From Cristatella mucedo (taxonomy: Eukaryota > Bryozoa > Phylactolaemata > Cristatellidae): a DNA stretch of 64,000 nt. Both the position numbers and the translations under genes were made by a program. The first letter of the stretch is position 1. The number at the start of each line of letters is the position of its first letter. Shown here piece after piece: positions 12,425 to 24,725 of this stretch. Location of the stretch: positions 741,501 to 805,500 of the forward strand of contig WPIO01000067.1 of the NCBI GenBank assembly GCA_009760855.2. The letters run 5' to 3'. The notes under the pieces are model-generated. The model was not told the origin of the DNA. It saw only the letters and a program-made list of their open reading frames with translations, and did no database searches.

Positions 12425-12555
12425 TTATTTTTCCGTTTAAGGCTGCAATTATTCAGGCCTTCATTCTGAACACTTTGTCCTTTGAACCTGAATTCTGCCC
12501 TTATGCTAATATTAACATATAATGTTAACAATATCCCAATAAAATAAGATAATCA
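12425..12555 (-). mobile_element. Probable LTR part of the minus-strand Gypsy remnant
   Basis: This is the sequence on the 5' side of the primer-binding site at 12.42 kb, so by position it should be the 5' LTR or its remainder. It is AT-rich and abuts the start of the LINE-A copy at about 12.56 kb, which may have truncated it. Confidence 0.35.
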
Positions 12556-14577
12556 GTCATTTGGACCTTGTTCCCAATGTCCTGCTCCGATGTTGCATTG
12601 ACCTGCTGCTTCCATGCATAGCTAACACCAATAATATGTCTTTAGCCTCAGGCTATACCCCAGCACCTTTCAAAAAACCTTACTCTAGTCACTTCTCAAA
12701 AAGCGACACTACAGCAAGAGAACTTAAGAGAGTACGACCCAGTTTCCCTAAACCTGTTATGTCAAACACACTGGAACAAGTCGAAGCACACCCTTTGAGC
12801 TCATATATTGAAACTTCAAACCTTGCTAGTAAGTTCCAGTCTAGCTTTAGGGCTAATCACATCACAGAGTCAGCATTGCTTAGGATGTATATAGACCTAC
12901 TTAGAAATACAGTCATAGATAGAGTGTCTGTGATTGTTGTGCTCGATCACGCGGCAGCTTTTGATACTATCGATCACCAAGATCTTCTAGAGCACTTGTA
13001 ATCTTGACTGGGCAAGTTGAGGTTCTATCTCAGTGGGAGACTCCTGAGCATTGACGCAAATGGACACAGATGTAATGTAATATATCTCCGTCTGTAACTC
13101 CACAAAGTCATGAAGACCATGTGGGTGTTACGCAGGAGAGTTTTGTATAACGCACTCACAGCCTAAGCGGCTTTCGGTAAGCATTCGGTAGCCAACAGAC
13201 TTCGTCTCACGCAACAAAGAGAAAGCGGGAAGCATAGCAGAGTCAGGAGAGCAATTGATGTAGTGAGTAGCATAGAAGTAGCAGCTCAGGACCGATGAAA
13301 AAGATGTGCCATAGTCGGCAGTAGGAGAGTGGTTGTCGTTGCGCAGGAAATCCGTGGTGCCTCCGAACTGTGGGGTACCTAAGGGCTCCCTGCTACGTCC
13401 GGTTCTTTTCGCGGTTTAAACTCTCCCTCTCGTTGATGTGATTGCCAAGCACAATCTAGGCTTTCACTTAAATGGGGGAGACACTCAGTTTGATCTTTGC
13501 TTCAATCCCTCCCGGCCTTCGAGCAGCTCAAATTCTCTAAACTAACTTGCTGTATGTATTGATGACATCCACATATGGATGGCAGCAAATTTGTAAAACT
13601 AAACAAAGATCAGAATAAGTTTCAGACTATGGGCAAACCCAGTGTCATTGACAAATTGGAAAAGCTGACGCTCAAAATTAGTGCTTCCAGCATATCTCCT
13701 GTTGAATCAGCTCGAAATCTAGGTGTCATGTTCCAAAGTGACCTCTTGTTAGACGACCACATCAGCTCTACAATTAAGTCTGCCTACTTTCAGCTACATA
13801 ACCTTGCTAAAACTCGGTCGTGTTTAGGTAAGGATACTACGTCTAACTATGTCCGTGCATTTGTGACATCCTGCCTTAACTTCTGCAACTCACTGCTTGC
13901 TGGCCTACAGGCCAGTACACTCAGGCGATTACAGCTGGTACACAACTCTGCACCTAGGCTTGTCAATCGTGAACTTCGCAGTTGCCACATCACACCACTT
14001 CTTTCCGACCTGCACAGGGTCCCAGTGAAGCAGCGAATCGACTTCAAGGTTTTGTCACACACTTTTTCATCACTTCATTCGTTGGCTCCTGCCTATCTCT
14101 AACAGATCTGCTCCTGCACCAGGCCAAGCATCGTACCTCCCGCTTTTCGGAATCCAACAGTTTACCAATGCCTAGTACAATCCTCAAATCTTTTTGAGAC
14201 TCTGCATTTAGGTCGTATGCTTCCAAATCCCGCAACTCACTCCCGACTTTCGTCAGAACATCCCTTGTCTTGACCACGTTTAAAAAGAACTTAAAAACAC
14301 ACCTATTTATGACAGCATTTAGTGGATTCCCTGTGATTCGTCCTTTACGTACTTATGCATACTGACAGTGTGCATGCTGCCACTAACCACACTTACATGC
14401 TGACCCTGTGCATGTCACCCCTAACCAAACTATTCATGCTGTTTATGAAGCATGATTTTACTCACAATTCAATCGCGGTTTCCTTTTGCAGCAAATGTAA
14501 AGTTTCTAGAAAGAGATTGAGCTCTGTAATGTCTCTTTATCAAGTGCTTTATTAATATTATCATTATTATTATTATT
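12556..14577 (+). mobile_element. LINE-A copy, RT to 3' end, interrupted by LINE-B
   Basis: The first segment (ORF 12561-13001) covers the start of the reverse transcriptase: ASGYTPAPFKK, SSYIETSNLASKFQSSFRAN, and AAFDTIDHQDLLEHL. LINE-B sits at about 13069-13365. After it the RT resumes with NCGVPKGSLL. A second ORF (13575-14102) covers the C-terminal part: VKLNKDQNKFQTMGKPSVID, ARNLGVMFQSDL, and TPLLSDLHRVPVKQRIDFKV. The 3' UTR and hairpin lead to (ATT)n at 14550-14577. Stops and frameshifts make it dead. Confidence 0.9.
13069..13365 (-). mobile_element. LINE-B 3' fragment nested in LINE-A
   Basis: The minus-strand tail (atgtaatgtaatatatctccgtc...) is followed by the LINE-B 3' UTR and the end of its ORF (complement of gccgactatggcacatctt). 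It splits the LINE-A RT between the NGQR-SSEV position and NCGVP, so it inserted after LINE-A was in place. Confidence 0.88.
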
Positions 14578-14578
14578 A

Positions 14579-16165
14579 ACAATAATAATGTATTTGATAA
14601 AGCACCCTCAGAGAACTTAATCTCTTTCTAGGCGCTTTACATTTGCTGCAAAGCGAAATGCAATTGAATGGTAAGTAAAATCAGGCTGGAAAAACAAACA
14701 AGAAGAATAAGATGGTTAGGGGTGACATGCACAGGGTCGGCATGCAAATGTGGTTAGTGGCAGTATGCACAGTGTCAGCACGCATAGGCACATGAAGGAC
14801 GAATCAGAGGGACCCACTAAATGCTGTCCTAAATAGGTGTGTTTTTAAGTTCCTTTTAAATGCGGTCAGGTCAGGGGATGTTCTGACACAGGTAGGGAGG
14901 GAGTTCCAGGCTTTGGGAGCATACGAACTAAATGCATGGTCTCCAAAGAATTTAAGGTTTGTACGAGGTATTTCTAGACTGTTGTATTCCGAAAAGCAGA
15001 TGTTACACGATGCTTGGCCTGATGGGGGAGTATATCTGACAGATAGGCTAGAGCCATAGAATGAAGGGACCTAAAAGTGAGCGACAAAACCTTGAAGTCA
15101 ATCCGTTACTTGACTGGGAGCCAGTGCAGGTCGGCGAGAAGTGGAGTAATGTGGCAACTGCGACGCACACGACAGACAAGCCTAGCTGCAGAGTTTTGCA
15201 CCAGATGCAATCGCCTGATCGCACATGCTGGTAGGCCAGTTAGCAGTTAGTTGCAGAAGTCGGGACGAGATGTCACGAATGCATGGACCAACTTAGACGT
15301 GATATCCTTATCTAAACAAGCCCAAATTTTAGCAATGTTATGTAGCTGAAAATAGGCAGATTTGACTGTGGAGTTGATATGGTCGTCTAACGACAGGTTG
15401 CTTTGGAATATGACACCTAGATCTCGAACTGATTCGACAGAAGATATGCTGGCAGAGCCAATTTTGAGAGACAACCTTTCCAATCTCTGAATCACACTGG
15501 GTTTGCCCATAACTACTAAGTTAGTTTTGTCATCGTTTAGTTTTAGAAAATTTGCTGCCACCCATGTGGGGATGTCATCAATGCATGCAGCAAGTGAGTT
15601 TAGAGAATTTGAGGTGCTCGAAGGCTATGAGGGATCAAAGCAAAGGTACAACTGATTGTCATCTGCATAGAAGTGAAAGCCTAGATTGTGCTTGGCAATC
15701 ACATCAGCAAGAGGCAGAGTATAAACCATGAAAAGAACCGGAACTAGCACGGAGCCCTGAGGTACTCCATATTGCAGAGGTACTTCAGATGATCTTTGTC
15801 CATTCACGTCAATACTCTGAAGTCTCCCACTGAGATGGGACCTGAACCACTGCAGAGCAGTGCCAGTGATGCCCAGGCGAGATGAGAGGCGCTCTAGAAG
15901 AACTTTGTGATCGATGGTGTCAAAAGCTGCCGATAGATCGAGCAAAACAAGCAGTGACACTCTACCCATGTCTGCATTTCTATGTAGGTTGTTGTATACC
16001 CTTAGCAATGCTGACTCTGTGGAGTGATTAGTTCTAAAGCCTGACTGGAACTTACTAGCGAGGTGTGAGGTTTCTATATATGAGTTCAGCTGATCTGCCA
16101 CGACCCGTTCCAGTGTCTTTGATAGGAATGGTAGAAGGGAGACTGGGCGGTAGTTGCCCTAGTAC
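14579..16165 (-). mobile_element. LINE-A copy with largely open RT core
   Basis: This copy starts (3' end) with aataataatgtatttgataaag, hairpin and 3' UTR. It then has the C-terminal region (ORF 15247-15561: MGKPSVIQRLERLSLKIG, VESVRDLGVIFQSNLSLDD) and the RT core (ORF 15625-16101). The RT core contains SRLGITGTALQWFRSHLSGR, YGVPQGSVLVPVLF and the catalytic FYADDNQLYL box. The copy ends at NYRPVSLLPFLSKTLERVV near 16160. It is the best preserved RT in the window, though truncated and interrupted by stops. It lies tail-to-tail with the preceding LINE-A. Confidence 0.92.
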
Positions 16166-16169
16166 TCTT

Positions 16170-17450
16170 GGTCTAGTGTTGTGTGTTTCTAGTGTCTAGT
16201 ATCGAGATTATTATAACAATGCAATTTGATTTTGAAGAGTACCAGCACTGATTAATCTCCTTCCGGCCACTTTATAAAGCTGTTGAGGAACTATTTAAAA
16301 ATTTTTAGCAGTAATAATGTTAATACACTAGTATAACTCGTTTAGAGGTTGGCACCTCTTATAAGGTCTTCCCTCATGAAGCGAATAACGGAAGTGTACT
16401 TACACGATTAGGTGTATAATTCACGATGTAAGCAATACTTTTTTGGTTATAGGTTGCATAGACTGTTTCGTAGATTAAAGTAAAACATGTAGCGAATGAT
16501 TATAGATAAAACATCGAGAATTCTTAAATATGCCCGCAGGGTATGTTTGTCAATCAATTAGGAGGTGAGTGGTCTAGAGACGGCATCGCTAAAGAAAGAA
16601 AATCTTAGACCGATAGTTTCGAATGACTTGAATGCTCCATTTTGGACCATCAGAAATTATTCAAATAAAAGTGAAAACATATTGCCTTAAAATACGGGTT
16701 GCAGTGGTTTCCCATTAACCTAAGATTTTTGGGCTGTATAATTTCGTTGAAGTCGAGATGCAATTCTGCAGAGGTTGGTAGCCGAAAGCAGGCACAATTG
16801 ACTGTAGTTGCTGAACTGCTAACAAAGGCAATATCACTTTGCAATCGGAAATCTAAAATGGCGTGTTGAAGATAGAGGTTATATGAAGGTCAAAGCCATT
16901 TTTGATTTACTATTTCTAAGCAAAATTAGGCCTGCTATTTGATAGCCTCAGTTATATAATGGAGCGATTTGATAGTTTGAAAGCCAGTAGCTCCATTATC
17001 AAGTCTGCATGTTTGCTATGAGGTATTATTCCAAAAATCCAAAATTGGTTCGGTCGGGAGATCGTTTGGAAACTATCCTCGGCGTTATTAAAATCTACAT
17101 GAAAGAAATCATATTCGATCAATTTTAAGCAAATTTCAGTGCACATACACATTCGCACTTTAAAAGTAGCAGATACTTGACTATTAAATTAATTTAAGGC
17201 CTAGCACTCATGCTGAACTTTTACTATGGACGTCGGAATAAGATGCCATGATAACTTTAAATTGTATGAAGATCAGACGTTCGTATAGTTTACTCACACA
17301 GTTTAGAATTTTCTACGTTTTGATATTTCGTCAAGAAATAAGATTAGAAAATAATGTAAATACATACCTAATTCTCAAGTTTTTTGCGAGGTCTGAAAAA
17401 TGCAAGTTAATCTTAACCGATCTACACTTTTACTATATAGCATACTTATT
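16170..17450. other. No gene recognised
   Basis: AT-rich single-copy-looking sequence with only short ORFs in both strands. No splice-flanked Ig-like segment and no repeat was recognised by eye. Confidence 0.4.
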
Positions 17451-17451
17451 T

Positions 17452-18135
17452 AACTAACTCCGTAGTTCTGTCTCGGCTTGATTGTTGTAATTCCCTGTTG
17501 CCCGGGCTACCAAAGAAAGCCACTAGGACACAGCAACTGACTATAAATAGGGCTGCAAGGCTAGTCTTCAAGTCCCAGAGGTTTGATGTTGTGTCTCCTT
17601 TGCTAAAAGAGCTAGGATTGATGCTGGTTGAGCAATGGAAACAGAGCAAGGTTCCTATGCTGACTCACAAGGTCCGCCATGGCTTGGCTCCTTTTTACCT
17701 CGCTGAACAGCTGAACCAGTTTTGGCCTCTTTGCACCCTCAGACCCTGTGTGGAAAATAAATTAGATAATCCATTCCAATGCTTAAAGACCGTTGGCTAC
17801 AGAAGCTTTAGCTCTGCAAGTCCCAGACTGTGGCACTCGCTAACAAAATTCTTATGCAACGACAACTACTCTCCTGCTGCCGAATATGGCTCATCCTTTT
17901 CGGCGGTCCTGAGCTGCTACTTCTATGCTACTCACTACCTCAACTGATCTCCTGACTCTGCTGTGCATCCCACTTTCTCTTTGTTGCTTGAGACGAAGTC
18001 TGTTGGCTAACGAATGCGTAACGAATCAGCTTAGGCAGTGAGCAAGCTATACACAACTGGTCTGTGTGAAACCCACGTCGTCTTTATGGCTTTGTTGAAC
18101 TACAGATGGAGATACAGCACGTGCCATTACATTTG
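17452..18135 (+). mobile_element. LINE-B 3' part
   Basis: An open frame of 149 codons (17498-17947) covers the LINE-B C-terminus: GLPKKATRTQQLTINRAARL, SPLLKELGLMLVEQW, CVENKLDNPFQCLKTVGYRS, then NCYF-like YFYATHYLN. It ends in a typical stop, followed by the 3' UTR and gagatacagcacgtgccattacatt. It has fewer breaks than the copy at 6.2 kb. Confidence 0.88.
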
Positions 18136-19010
18136 TAAAGGGCTCAAAATATTTTCACGAGCTCAAAGTGGGAAACATATATCTTACGCTTGTTTTTTAG
18201 AAATACTGCTTGAAATAAAAATTCATCTAGGCAATTTGGATAGCAATGAAGCATAAGAGAATTTGAAGTGCTAACAGTCCAGACAAAGTTGAAGGTCATT
18301 TTAAGCTGTGGGCCACCTGTGCCTAAATGAAAGCGTAATTTTTGCTTGAACACTACTGCTGTGCGTGTGACTGAGTATCACATGAATTTCGACGGCTATG
18401 GCAAACAGCAGTTCTCTGAAGTGCTCAGCGGTGATCGGCACTTGAATATCTCACTAGATGACTGTCGCTTATTGCCATTAAAGCTTTCAAATCTTGAATT
18501 GAGGTCAAAACTCAGTTTTATGGGGCAGTTGAAATAAATGCCCCGACGAGACTTTACGCGGGAAAGAAAAGAAATTGCATGAAACTGAATGCATAAGCAA
18601 AATCCAGCTAATCTAGGAATGCTCCTCCAATATAGCTAAATCTCACGAATAGCAATCAGACCGTCTTTAGGTCACAAGTGCTGAAAAGGTCGCTTTAAAC
18701 TCACAGCAGTGCAGGAATTAGGTGGATTAATATTCTTTTGTTAATTTTGTATCAAATGTGGACAAGCAACTGGAAGTATGGATTTAAGCCACCTACAGCA
18801 ATTGTCATTTGCCTGTTCATCACCAATTAGTCCTGATTTTCGTAACGCTTTCTAAATCTGTTGTCGTTGCACACCGAGCCTGTTTAATCTCTGTGATACG
18901 TTATTCGACAACTGACCAATGGGATACATATATTCATAGCATAATGGAGGGATTTGATATATTTATGTGATTATTATGTTAGAGAACCATATCCAGTCTG
19001 TAGGCATGCA
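18136..19010. other. No gene recognised
   Basis: Contains short ORFs only. Nothing supported. Confidence 0.4.
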
Positions 19011-19012
19011 TT

Positions 19013-19465
19013 ATAATAATAACAATACACTTGATAAAGCGCCCTTTGAAAAATCTATCTCTTTCTAGGTGCTCTACAATTGCTACAAACAAAGCACAAA
19101 TAAAATAGTTAGAGTTACCATGCTCAATTAACAACAAGAATAACATGTTAGGGTAGAGGTGCATGTTATCAACATGCAAGCACGATTGGTGGCAGCGTGC
19201 ACAGTGTCAGCACACATAAGGGCATACAGGACGAATCACAGGAACCCACTAAATGCTGTGATAAATATGTGCGTTTTTAGTTCCTTTGTAAATGTTGTCA
19301 AGTCAGGAGACGCCGTGGCCCAAATCGGGAATAAGTTCGACGCTTTTAAAGCCTACGAACTATAGGCACTGTCTTCCAGGATTTGTGGTTTTCACGAGAT
19401 GCAGGTGAACAGCTAGATTGCAAACCTTGAGATACGATGCTTTTCCCGGTATGTGCTGAAGTCGA
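19013..19465 (-). mobile_element. LINE-A 3' fragment
   Basis: Tail (ataataataacaata), hairpin (acttgataaagcgccctttg...ctaggtgctctac), 3' UTR and the end of the ORF in minus orientation. It is more diverged than the copy at 24.9 kb and fades out near 19.46 kb. Confidence 0.8.
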
Positions 19466-21135
19466 CCATAAATGGAAGGGCAAACAATCTTACTGACAAG
19501 TAGCATTATTAAATATGGAAAGCGGATTTTAAAGCTCCTCTATATATACTTTTGCGACAGAGCACACTGCAAGGGAATCTGTGGTCAGAGTTAAACATGC
19601 ACGGGTTTTTCTTATGTTAATGTGCTCATGCTAAACTGAGCTGGATAAAACAGACGGCCACCCTTTAATAATAGACGTAACACACACGGCAAACCTCTAA
19701 TATTTGACTTCGACCAAGCGAGATGCACTTAATCATGCACAGCTGAGCACGAGAAACAACGGCAACAGACAAGATAAGTGCTGTGCTAGTAAAAAGTTCA
19801 AAGGCATGCATATCAGTAACTGAAACCAAAATTATGGAAGGTCATTTTCCTTAGTGACCGAGCCCTGATTTCCATACTTCCGGCTATTTTTTTCATCGGC
19901 AATAACAATTTTTTATGGTTTCGACCCTAAACACATGAAATCCATCTATTAAAAGCGCAGACAATGTTGAGTGTCTTTCCAGTGAGAGAAAATTGGACGT
20001 ATGAAGTCAACCACTAGCTGAACGTTCAGACGGTCGTGTCAGTGACGGGCGGCTTTTGTCCATGTTTCGCGTATTATTTCAGCTAGGACGACTGGAGTGG
20101 TCAATCCTCATAGATTTCACAGTAGGATGCCACTCTCGAAACTGCAGGAAGCGCCTACTGGTTCGGATAGGCAAGAATTTCCATGCTGCTCGACAGCGTC
20201 AGGCGTTCATAGACGTGTGACAAAGGCCAGCCGTATGCAGCCAGTAGATAAGATTTACCAATGTGTAAAGGGTGACAAATCTATGAGCATCGTCACTTCT
20301 CCCGCCACCAATTGTAATCTTTATACTCGACCACAAGTCGATCCTATACTAAAGTGGATAATCACAATCGGCACTTCTAGAGAATGCCCGCTGGAAGTGC
20401 CTTAGGTTCGAGCAAAAGTTTCGTCGATCGATCTTACTGTCAGCCGTATATATGCATATATCGCATTATATGCATATTGCCTTTTTGAGTGCATGCTTCT
20501 GTTTTTGACTGCCGCGACTTCCGCAGAGAACATAAGACATAAGTAACTTGTGCCCAGCCTAAACCTTACTTGAGAGGTACAACTACATGAGAGGCAAAAG
20601 CACGGCTAGCCAGTCAGACAAGCAGCTGTAATGCATGCATCCATTCTGAAATTAGTTAAGTAAGACAGTAAATAATATGGCGAAACCTTTAAAGAAAATC
20701 AAAATGTTTTCGCGATAAAGCCAAGTTTTTGATATACATGTACTTCATTTGTTCAGTTTGTGGTGTCACCTCTTTCTTCAACCGGCTTCATTTTCTGGTG
20801 TGAGTAATGATAAAGTAGCGACGTAATGAACTATTTCACCGAAGTCTATTTAATGCAGGCGTCTATAATCCTTGCGCACCTACTAATGGCAATCAACTTA
20901 GTACTGTCAGAGTTCGTGAGCATCTTAAAATCACTTTTTCCGAGATAACTGTAATTAATAATGATACATTTCAATCGAGGTGCAAATAGTTTTTTACCGC
21001 GCGAGAGCAGACGAATTGACATTTACTGAATAAGAATACAACGAATCACGTTGTTTAAAGAAGGCTCATTATTAGTTTTCCATTTAAATTGTAATCTTAC
21101 GCGTTGATATCGTAAGTTTCAAGTCAGTTAACTGC
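19466..21135. other. No gene recognised
   Basis: A 102-codon plus-strand ORF at 20097-20405 has no recognisable domain. No repeats matched within the window. Confidence 0.35.
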
Positions 21136-21139
21136 ATTC

Positions 21140-21320
21140 AGAACGTAAGAACTAATGGCATGGTCTACATGGGACTTAAGCCTCGAGTGGGGCACAGCAG
21201 AGCAACTTCAGTCATAAGAGTGGCTGGCGAGTTATTCAGCTGGAATTGGGAGTGGTTTCGACAGATAGGCCTTTGCGTGAGAATGAAAGTACCTAAAAGT
21301 GTCGGAAAAAATTTGATGTT
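21140..21320 (-). mobile_element. Highly decayed LINE-A fragment
   Basis: Scattered matches to the minus-strand LINE-A ORF end: aatggcatggtctacatgg, then gacagataggcctttgcgtgagaatgaaagtacctaaaagtg. Weak but collinear. Confidence 0.4.
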
Positions 21321-21599
21321 TATCTCTATATGTTAATCTATATTTGATTTTTATGTTTATAATTTGATGTTTACAAGATTGATGAACATTCTACGTGACC
21401 AACCCATTGAGTTATATCTAATCAGACGCCACGTCCAGAGAATCATTGCACCTACCAGAAAATAGGGCACGTCCGTAGCTACCTTTCAAGGTTTCCAGAT
21501 AGGTAGCCATGCTAAGAAAAACTCACGATACATGGATGCATTAATGATTTGGTTAAGCCTGAGCTAAAAAAAATCTGTCAATTACTGCACGTCTCTATT

Positions 21600-23815
21600 T
21601 TATTCTCTCGGCACTTGCAGAATATGCCATTGAGCATTGCCCAGTCGCATCCATCCTGCTGCTCGAACTTTCTTACCCAAGCACAAAATACAAGTGAGAT
21701 AACCCTCTGTGCTATGCTGTGCTAGATCGATCGCAATAAGCATGATGCTGTTTGCTGCCCTTGTACTATTATAACTAGATACCGTCGAAGCGATCCTATA
21801 GGCGGCGCAAAAGCCGAGCTCAGATAGTCGTCGCTGAGAGGTCCTCTTAGCAGCTCTTAAAAGGCAGTACAATTGTACTCGAAGCTCTGAGTGAGACAGT
21901 TGATATGAGCTCCGGAGTCATGCAATAATTGCCGACAGCAGTGCTCGGTGCAACCGACTTGTTACCCTCCACAGCAAATAGAGCCCTTAGGGCAGTTGAT
22001 GCAGACTCAATTCACGGATGCATAGGTAAACTTCGAGCCGGCTGGGTTCGACAATATCATTGGCATGCCATCGGCAAGCGAATGGCTTTGTACGTACAAG
22101 TCGCACTAGCTTTAGTTAGAGACTTTGGCGTCGCCTGTACCGATCGGGCATCTGCAACGATGGGTGCGGCTATAAGCACTGCTTCTATTGCACAGGGACC
22201 TAGTTGAAATGCAGCTTCTTTTAATTCAAGCCCCGGAGCCCAACCGGACTCGAGTTCTATGCAGAGGCGACCGGAAGCCCACCGAGAGGCCATCAGCCAG
22301 CATCGGCCAGCAGCAGCAAATGGGCTCGCTTCTATTGGGCTATCGTTTACAAAGAATAGTGGTAACGCCGATTAATGATAGTCACATAAAAAGCAGTTGG
22401 CACGATTTTTGTCACATTTCTATTGTCGAGTCAGACCTTTCTTTTTGGTGGACATGTGCTCAGTGCATCTAGACCCTTCAATTGGCTGGTATTCTTACCT
22501 TATTTTCTAGATCATGTCGCAAGAAGAATGAAACTATTATCTTCATCGATCTGTTGTGATAAATAGGCCAGGTATTTTTATAAGTGGAGTGGGAGCCACT
22601 TCCCTATTGCAGGCTACGTCACCAGCATAGTGCCTGGCTATGGGATATCTATCGACACATGGTTTTTGAATGTTTCAATTGTATCAACTGGTTTCCGGTT
22701 TGAGCTTTGCCTGGAGGATTTCACGCATGAACGAACTACCTAGTCAGAACGGAGGACCTATAAGCCCGTTCGAATATTCTGATGACCACAACCCCACGAT
22801 CAGGAATACTCGGCAAACAAAGAAAACCACACACTCGTAGCTCAGGGAGATTCGTATTTCTGGAGTGCAAACTCACGGCATGCGGCAAACCAGGAAGCTT
22901 TCCCGTGTGGGCATGGGCGAGGTCGTCGTTACGGTCAGCTTCAGTTCGAAACTTGATCCAGCGAGTGCAGCGACGATACTGCTCAGCCACGAGTGCATGT
23001 ACCTACAGGGCAGTGGTGAAATACGCTTCTTCTTATACATTCAACGCAAATTGCAAAAACTTCGTGTTCAAACCGCTATATCGTATTATATATGCATGCA
23101 AGCTCCGCGGGTCAGAGGCTAATTCACGCCTAACTCGCCATACTCCGGCCACGCTGCTGCTCGCCATGCCACTGAGCTAGAGTAAGACGAGAAGCCCTCA
23201 GGTTAAACATCTGTATAATAACGCACGCGCCAACTACAGCGGGGGAACCAAGCAAGTCTATAGGGAGGGTCGTAAACAAAGTACACTAAAGGGGCTCAAG
23301 ACGACGAAGCAAGCGCGAACAAACGCGTTAGTTGGTCAGTCGGCTTCCACAGTCAAGCCGTTGTACCGAATCCGAATCTAAGAGTACCAGCGTACACTGT
23401 AAAAGACCCGGCTAGCTGAGTAACTGCATGGCTAGTGAAAGTTGACGTTCACCACAGTCACGAGCTTCCGCCGAAAGACGCCAACACATGGGGGGGGGGG
23501 GTCAGGAACATGCTACACGGGAACGGGGAATGAACAGGTCTCAACAACGAGCGTGCTATCCTGCTCCGCTCGGCCTTGGGCAATAGTTGCCTTGCGTGCG
23601 TGGCCGCATCGCCGGAGCACGCCAGCAACCATCCAGGTGCCAAACTCGGCGAGACCGGGAGCCATATACACCACGACTTACTCGATCAATTCTCCTACCC
23701 ATAAGCCCCGGTGACCTCACGGCTCCGCACATACGGCCATTCATAGGTCAGACCCCGGCGTACCGGTGACCCTTAAGCCGTCCTGTCACAGCCAACCGAA
23801 CCTAGCCTGGGTACA
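21600..23815. other. GC-rich, CpG-containing island without recognised gene
   Basis: Base composition rises from about 21.9 kb and is highest at 23.1-23.8 kb, with many CG dinucleotides and a run of twelve or so G near 23490. ORFs of 60-132 codons occur in several frames (for example 22057-22293 minus, Ala/Ser-rich; 22782-23180 plus). None matches a family I know. It could be a promoter/first-exon region, part of an unrecognised transposon, or transferred sequence. It ends abruptly at the CA/TA microsatellite cluster. Confidence 0.35.
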
Positions 23816-23966
23816 TATATATACACACGCACACACACACTCACGCACACGCACACACACACGCATACACAAACACACACACACACACACACTCACACAT
23901 ACAAATATATATATATGTATGTTTATATGTATAAATAAATATATATATTTATTTATTTATTTATAC
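23816..23966. repeat. Compound microsatellite: (TA)n, (CA)n, (TA)n, (TTTA)n
   Basis: Short TA run, then CA repeats with TC/GC interruptions (about 23824-23900), then TA and TTTA repeats up to about 23966. Confidence 0.95.
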
Positions 23967-24257
23967 AAATTACTAAAGCAATATGACTGCGAAGAAATTG
24001 CTGAACTAAAAAGGCTGCCTAAAAACGGTGCTACCAATACGTAGCAGCCACCATCCACGGATGACTTCAAGTGATTACACTGGCACTGATTTTCGGCACT
24101 GCTACGATAGCAGAAAGCAGCAATACCAGCAAGAAGCCAGAGCCCAGCAACATCATTCTCGCCCCTTTCCGAAATTAATGCCACTACCATTTATAATGAC
24201 AATAATAATACCAGATTTGATTAGCTACCGGACAGAGCCTCGGGATTTCTAGCCACC

Positions 24258-24466
<209 letters not shown>

Positions 24467-24536
24467 CTGTCAATGAAGCAGCACCTGAGTGAGCAGGCAG
24501 GTATACCAGCCAGCAATGAGTTACAGAAACCTGTGG

Positions 24537-24725
24537 TGAGCCATGATGGCACACTAGGCATGGCTGTGGCTTGCACGACATCGGTCCCGAGGTCGTGGGT
24601 TCGATTTCTGGGGTGGGCGATCTTTAATCGCCACTGCAAGCGGTGGTGATAGCCGTAAAGGCTCTTCTGACGCTAAACAAAAAGAGGCTGTTTAATCAGC
24701 TAATATAAATATATTTATTTATGCT
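24537..24725 (+). mobile_element. SINE-2, tRNA-derived SINE of a second family
   Basis: An A-box-like segment (gatggcacactaggcatgg) and a B box (gtgggttcgatttc) are spaced as in a tRNA. They are followed by an unrelated body containing gccactgcaagcggtggtgatagcc, an imperfect hairpin, and a TA/TTTA-rich 3' end. It differs from SINE-1 in body and tail. Only one copy was seen. Confidence 0.6.

Noticed and set aside
18346-18537. Short ORF ending LSFMGQLK, similar to the end of an ORF at 29821-30024 (LTFTGQLK)
   Set aside because: The similarity covers only a few residues and does not extend into the flanks at the DNA level.
22736-22990. 84-codon minus-strand ORF considered as an Ig half-exon
   Set aside because: Lacks the DxGxYxC or Cys/Trp pattern and lacks splice sites of the expected phase.
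22782-23180. 132-codon plus-strand ORF in the GC-rich island
   Set aside because: No domain or splice context recognised; GC-rich sequence gives long ORFs by chance in several frames.
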